A DNA stretch of 9,266 nucleotides from an uncultured Prevotella sp. (GTDB taxonomy: Bacteria; Bacteroidota; Bacteroidia; Bacteroidales; Bacteroidaceae), in NCBI GenBank assembly GCA_938023885.1, contig CALJCU010000345.1, positions 1-9,266 of the forward strand, written 5' to 3'. Shown here one piece after another: positions 7,338-9,266 of the stretch. How positions within the stretch are numbered: the first letter of the stretch is position 1; each line of letters begins with the position of its first letter. The position numbers and the translations under genes were made by a program. Under the pieces are notes generated by a model, which ran no database searches, was not told where the DNA came from, and saw only the letters and a list, made by a program, of their open reading frames with translations.

Positions 7338-9266
7338 ATGAGAAGGAACATTCTGACACTTATTACCACCTTGCTGATAGGCTTGTCAGCCTTTGCGCAG
7401 AGCGAGCGGCCCGACAGGGGACTAGTCGTTGCCAAAGGCAAGACGGACGGACATTATTTTGCATCATGGCGGATGCTCAAGAGCGACCCTCAGAATGCAT
7501 CATTTGCCCTTCTCAAGGATGGGGAAGTGTATAAGCGCAATATCGCGGGTGCGACATCTATGGAAGTGGAGGGCACTCCGACGTCACGGTGGCAGGTCGT
7601 CTGTGACGGCGAAACTTCTAAGAGTCCGGCTGTCCTTCCATGGGCACAGCCTTATCTTACGCTTCACGTGTTGCCGCCACCGGCTGTTGTCGGAGACAAG
7701 GGATCCAACGACTGTTCTATCGGCGATGTGGATTGTGACGGACAATATGAGCTTTTCCTCAAATGGTCGCCGACGAACGAGCACGACAACTCTGCGGACG
7801 GATATACGGGGGATGTCTTTATCTCGTGTTATAAGCTTGACATGGTGAATCCGCAGAAAGACCCGCGGTGCCTGTGGACTATCAACTTAGGAAAGAACAT
7901 AAGGGCTGGTGCACACTATACACAGTTCATGGTAGCCGACTTCGACGGTGACGGACGGGCTGAGATGATGTGCAAGACAGCGCCGGGGACACGTGACGGT
8001 CGGGGCCGTTTCGTTTCGCAGGCGGCAACGGATCCTGCAATTCGTTCCGTTGACAACGACAAGGACTGGCGTAATGAGCATGGTCGCATCTGTGGCGGGC
8101 AGGAATACCTCACGGTCTTCAGTGGTCTCGACGGACATGCCATCCATACTGTCTTCTATGAGCCTAACAGGGATGGGACGATAGGCGGGGCAGCTGATGG
8201 GCATCTTGACTGGAACGTACCCGCGACAGGGAAAAAGCTGATTGATAATGGGCAGCATGGCAACCGCGGTGAGCGTTATCTCGCCTGTGTGGCTTATCTC
8301 GACGGTTTGGACAAGAATCCTGATGCCGTGTTCTTCCGGGGATATTATACCTATGCTTTCGGCTGGGCGGTGTCGTTTGACGGCAAAGAGATACATACGA
8401 AATGGCTGCATGAGTCGTGGAATGAGAAGACCTACAGTGTCACGGACGGTAATGACCATAAGACAGTTTATACCGCTGCTCCGCCGACGAGTGGACGTGG
8501 CAGCGCCACGCTTTTCGGAAACGGCAATCACAATCTTGCTGTGGGTGATGTAGACGGAGACGGCAAGGACGAGATTATCTGGGGCTCGGCAGCGCTCGAC
8601 GATGACGGCCGACTGCTCTATGCTACTGGTTACGGACATGGGGATGCCGTGCATCTGGCAGATCTTGACCCCTCCCGGCCCGGACTGGAGGTCTTCGACA
8701 TTCATGAGAACCATCATACCGATTCCTGGGATGTACACGATGCCAGGACAGGTGAGATACTGTTCCGGGGCCGGGACAATGATGATGACAATGGGCGTGG
8801 ACTCACGGCACAGGTCGATTCCGCGACGAAGGCCTATTATTTCTGGAGTGCTGTGGACCCGTATATCCGCAGTGCTGAAAACGGCAATGTGGTGTCGGAG
8901 GCGCGGGCTTCGATGAACTTCCGTATCTATTGGGACGGCGACCTGCAGGACGACCTGCAGGATGGCGTGAACATACAGAAATGGACGCCCGAGGGCAGGC
9001 ATACCTTAGGGATATGGGGAGAGATTAAAGATGAGACCCCTCCTTATGTCTCGGGTATAGAAAGAGAAGGACGCCACCGGCCGGGCAGTGGAAGGATGTA
9101 TGGCTTTCAAAGACCGTCATTGTCATTTCATGGTTATGGCAACCCGGCGTCAAACAACTGGACAAAGAACAATCCTTGCCTGCAGTGTGACCTCTTCGGT
9201 GACTGGCGCGAAGAACTTATCTATCGTGATGCCACAGACCCGTCGGTCCTTTACATCTATATGTCG
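7338..9266 (+). CDS. Rhamnogalacturonan lyase, polysaccharide lyase family 11 (3' end outside the window)
   Basis: The frame from ATG 7338 is open without interruption for 643 codons to the window edge. The N-terminus MRRNILTLITTLLIGLSAFA is a signal peptide with likely cleavage at AFA-Q (residues 20/21), so the enzyme is exported. An N-terminal beta domain (roughly 27-120: LVVAKGKTDGHYFASWRML, WAQPYLTLHV) leads into the PL11 eight-bladed propeller. Blades carry Asp-rich calcium-binding loops: GDVDCDG (129-135), ADFDGDGRAE (from about 200) and GDVDGDGKDE (403-412). Other PL11 hallmarks are FRGYYTYAFGW, HGDAVHLADLDPSRPG, DIHENHH, MNFRIYWDGDL and CDLFGDWREELIYR. Members of the family, such as Bacillus YesW and YesX, cleave the rhamnose-galacturonate backbone of rhamnogalacturonan I by beta-elimination; endo and exo modes cannot be told apart here. 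From family length, about 60-100 residues are missing on the right. Its divergent position from the HTCS suggests control by that regulator. Confidence 0.94.
   Translation, partial: MRRNILTLITTLLIGLSAFAQSERPDRGLVVAKGKTDGHYFASWRMLKSDPQNASFALLKDGEVYKRNIAGATSMEVEGTPTSRWQVVCDGETSKSPAVLPWAQPYLTLHVLPPPAVVGDKGSNDCSIGDVDCDGQYELFLKWSPTNEHDNSADGYTGDVFISCYKLDMVNPQKDPRCLWTINLGKNIRAGAHYTQFMVADFDGDGRAEMMCKTAPGTRDGRGRFVSQAATDPAIRSVDNDKDWRNEHGRICGGQEYLTVFSGLDGHAIHTVFYEPNRDGTIGGAADGHLDWNVPATGKKLIDNGQHGNRGERYLACVAYLDGLDKNPDAVFFRGYYTYAFGWAVSFDGKEIHTKWLHESWNEKTYSVTDGNDHKTVYTAAPPTSGRGSATLFGNGNHNLAVGDVDGDGKDEIIWGSAALDDDGRLLYATGYGHGDAVHLADLDPSRPGLEVFDIHENHHTDSWDVHDARTGEILFRGRDNDDDNGRGLTAQVDSATKAYYFWSAVDPYIRSAENGNVVSEARASMNFRIYWDGDLQDDLQDGVNIQKWTPEGRHTLGIWGEIKDETPPYVSGIEREGRHRPGSGRMYGFQRPSLSFHGYGNPASNNWTKNNPCLQCDLFGDWREELIYRDATDPSVLYIYMS

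Noticed and set aside
8940..8963. Near-perfect 12-bp tandem repeat (GACCTGCAGGAC, GACCTGCAGGAT) in the lyase
   Set aside because: It encodes DLQDDLQD within the WDGDL...DG segment where PL11 proteins normally have a similar acidic stretch, so it adds nothing unexpected to the protein.
7887..9002. Long minus-strand open frame of 371 codons opposite the lyase
   Set aside because: It lies wholly antisense to a well supported PL11 gene, shows no recognisable domain, and its composition looks like the complement of Asp/Gly-rich codons. It is a shadow frame.

Overview
The window looks like a Bacteroidota chromosome or metagenome fragment, most likely from the Prevotellaceae or a close relative. 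The support for this is a hybrid two-component system (HTCS) regulator, a lipoprotein signal, TAnnTTTG-type -7 elements, a C-terminal Por/type IX-like sorting tail, and a family PL11 rhamnogalacturonan lyase beside the HTCS. Base composition is roughly balanced. I did no database comparison, so genus is an inference.

Layout, left to right. Bases 1-149 are the end of a CRISPR array: one partial and two full 30-nt repeats with 36- and 35-nt spacers. The last repeat runs directly and in frame into a 5'-truncated gene (coding from about 150 to 2446) for a large secreted protein. That protein has autotransporter-associated beta-strand repeats and a C-terminal sorting domain. A small lipoprotein gene (2443-2933) overlaps its end by 4 nt and is broken by a -1 frameshift near 2625-2650. 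Only 3 nt further on, facing it, is an HTCS gene on the minus strand (7195 down to 2937). It would encode about 1419 residues but is split by a single missing base near 4929-4931. A 142-bp divergent intergenic region (7196-7337) holds candidate Bacteroidota promoters for both sides. The last gene (7338 to beyond 9266, plus strand) is an uninterrupted PL11 rhamnogalacturonan lyase that runs off the window.

How the parts fit. The HTCS and the divergent PL11 gene look like the edge of a polysaccharide utilisation locus for rhamnogalacturonan I (pectin). The periplasmic propeller sensor would bind a pectin-derived oligosaccharide and switch on the lyase and other genes beyond the right edge. The surface repeat protein and lipoprotein form their own small plus-strand unit that converges on the regulator gene.

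Three things need a second look: the abrupt CRISPR/gene junction, which is either an assembly chimera or a real rearrangement, and two independent one-base frameshifts in otherwise well preserved genes. I found no cas genes, RNA genes, insertion sequences or clearly novel system. The most unusual object is the CRISPR-to-gene junction.
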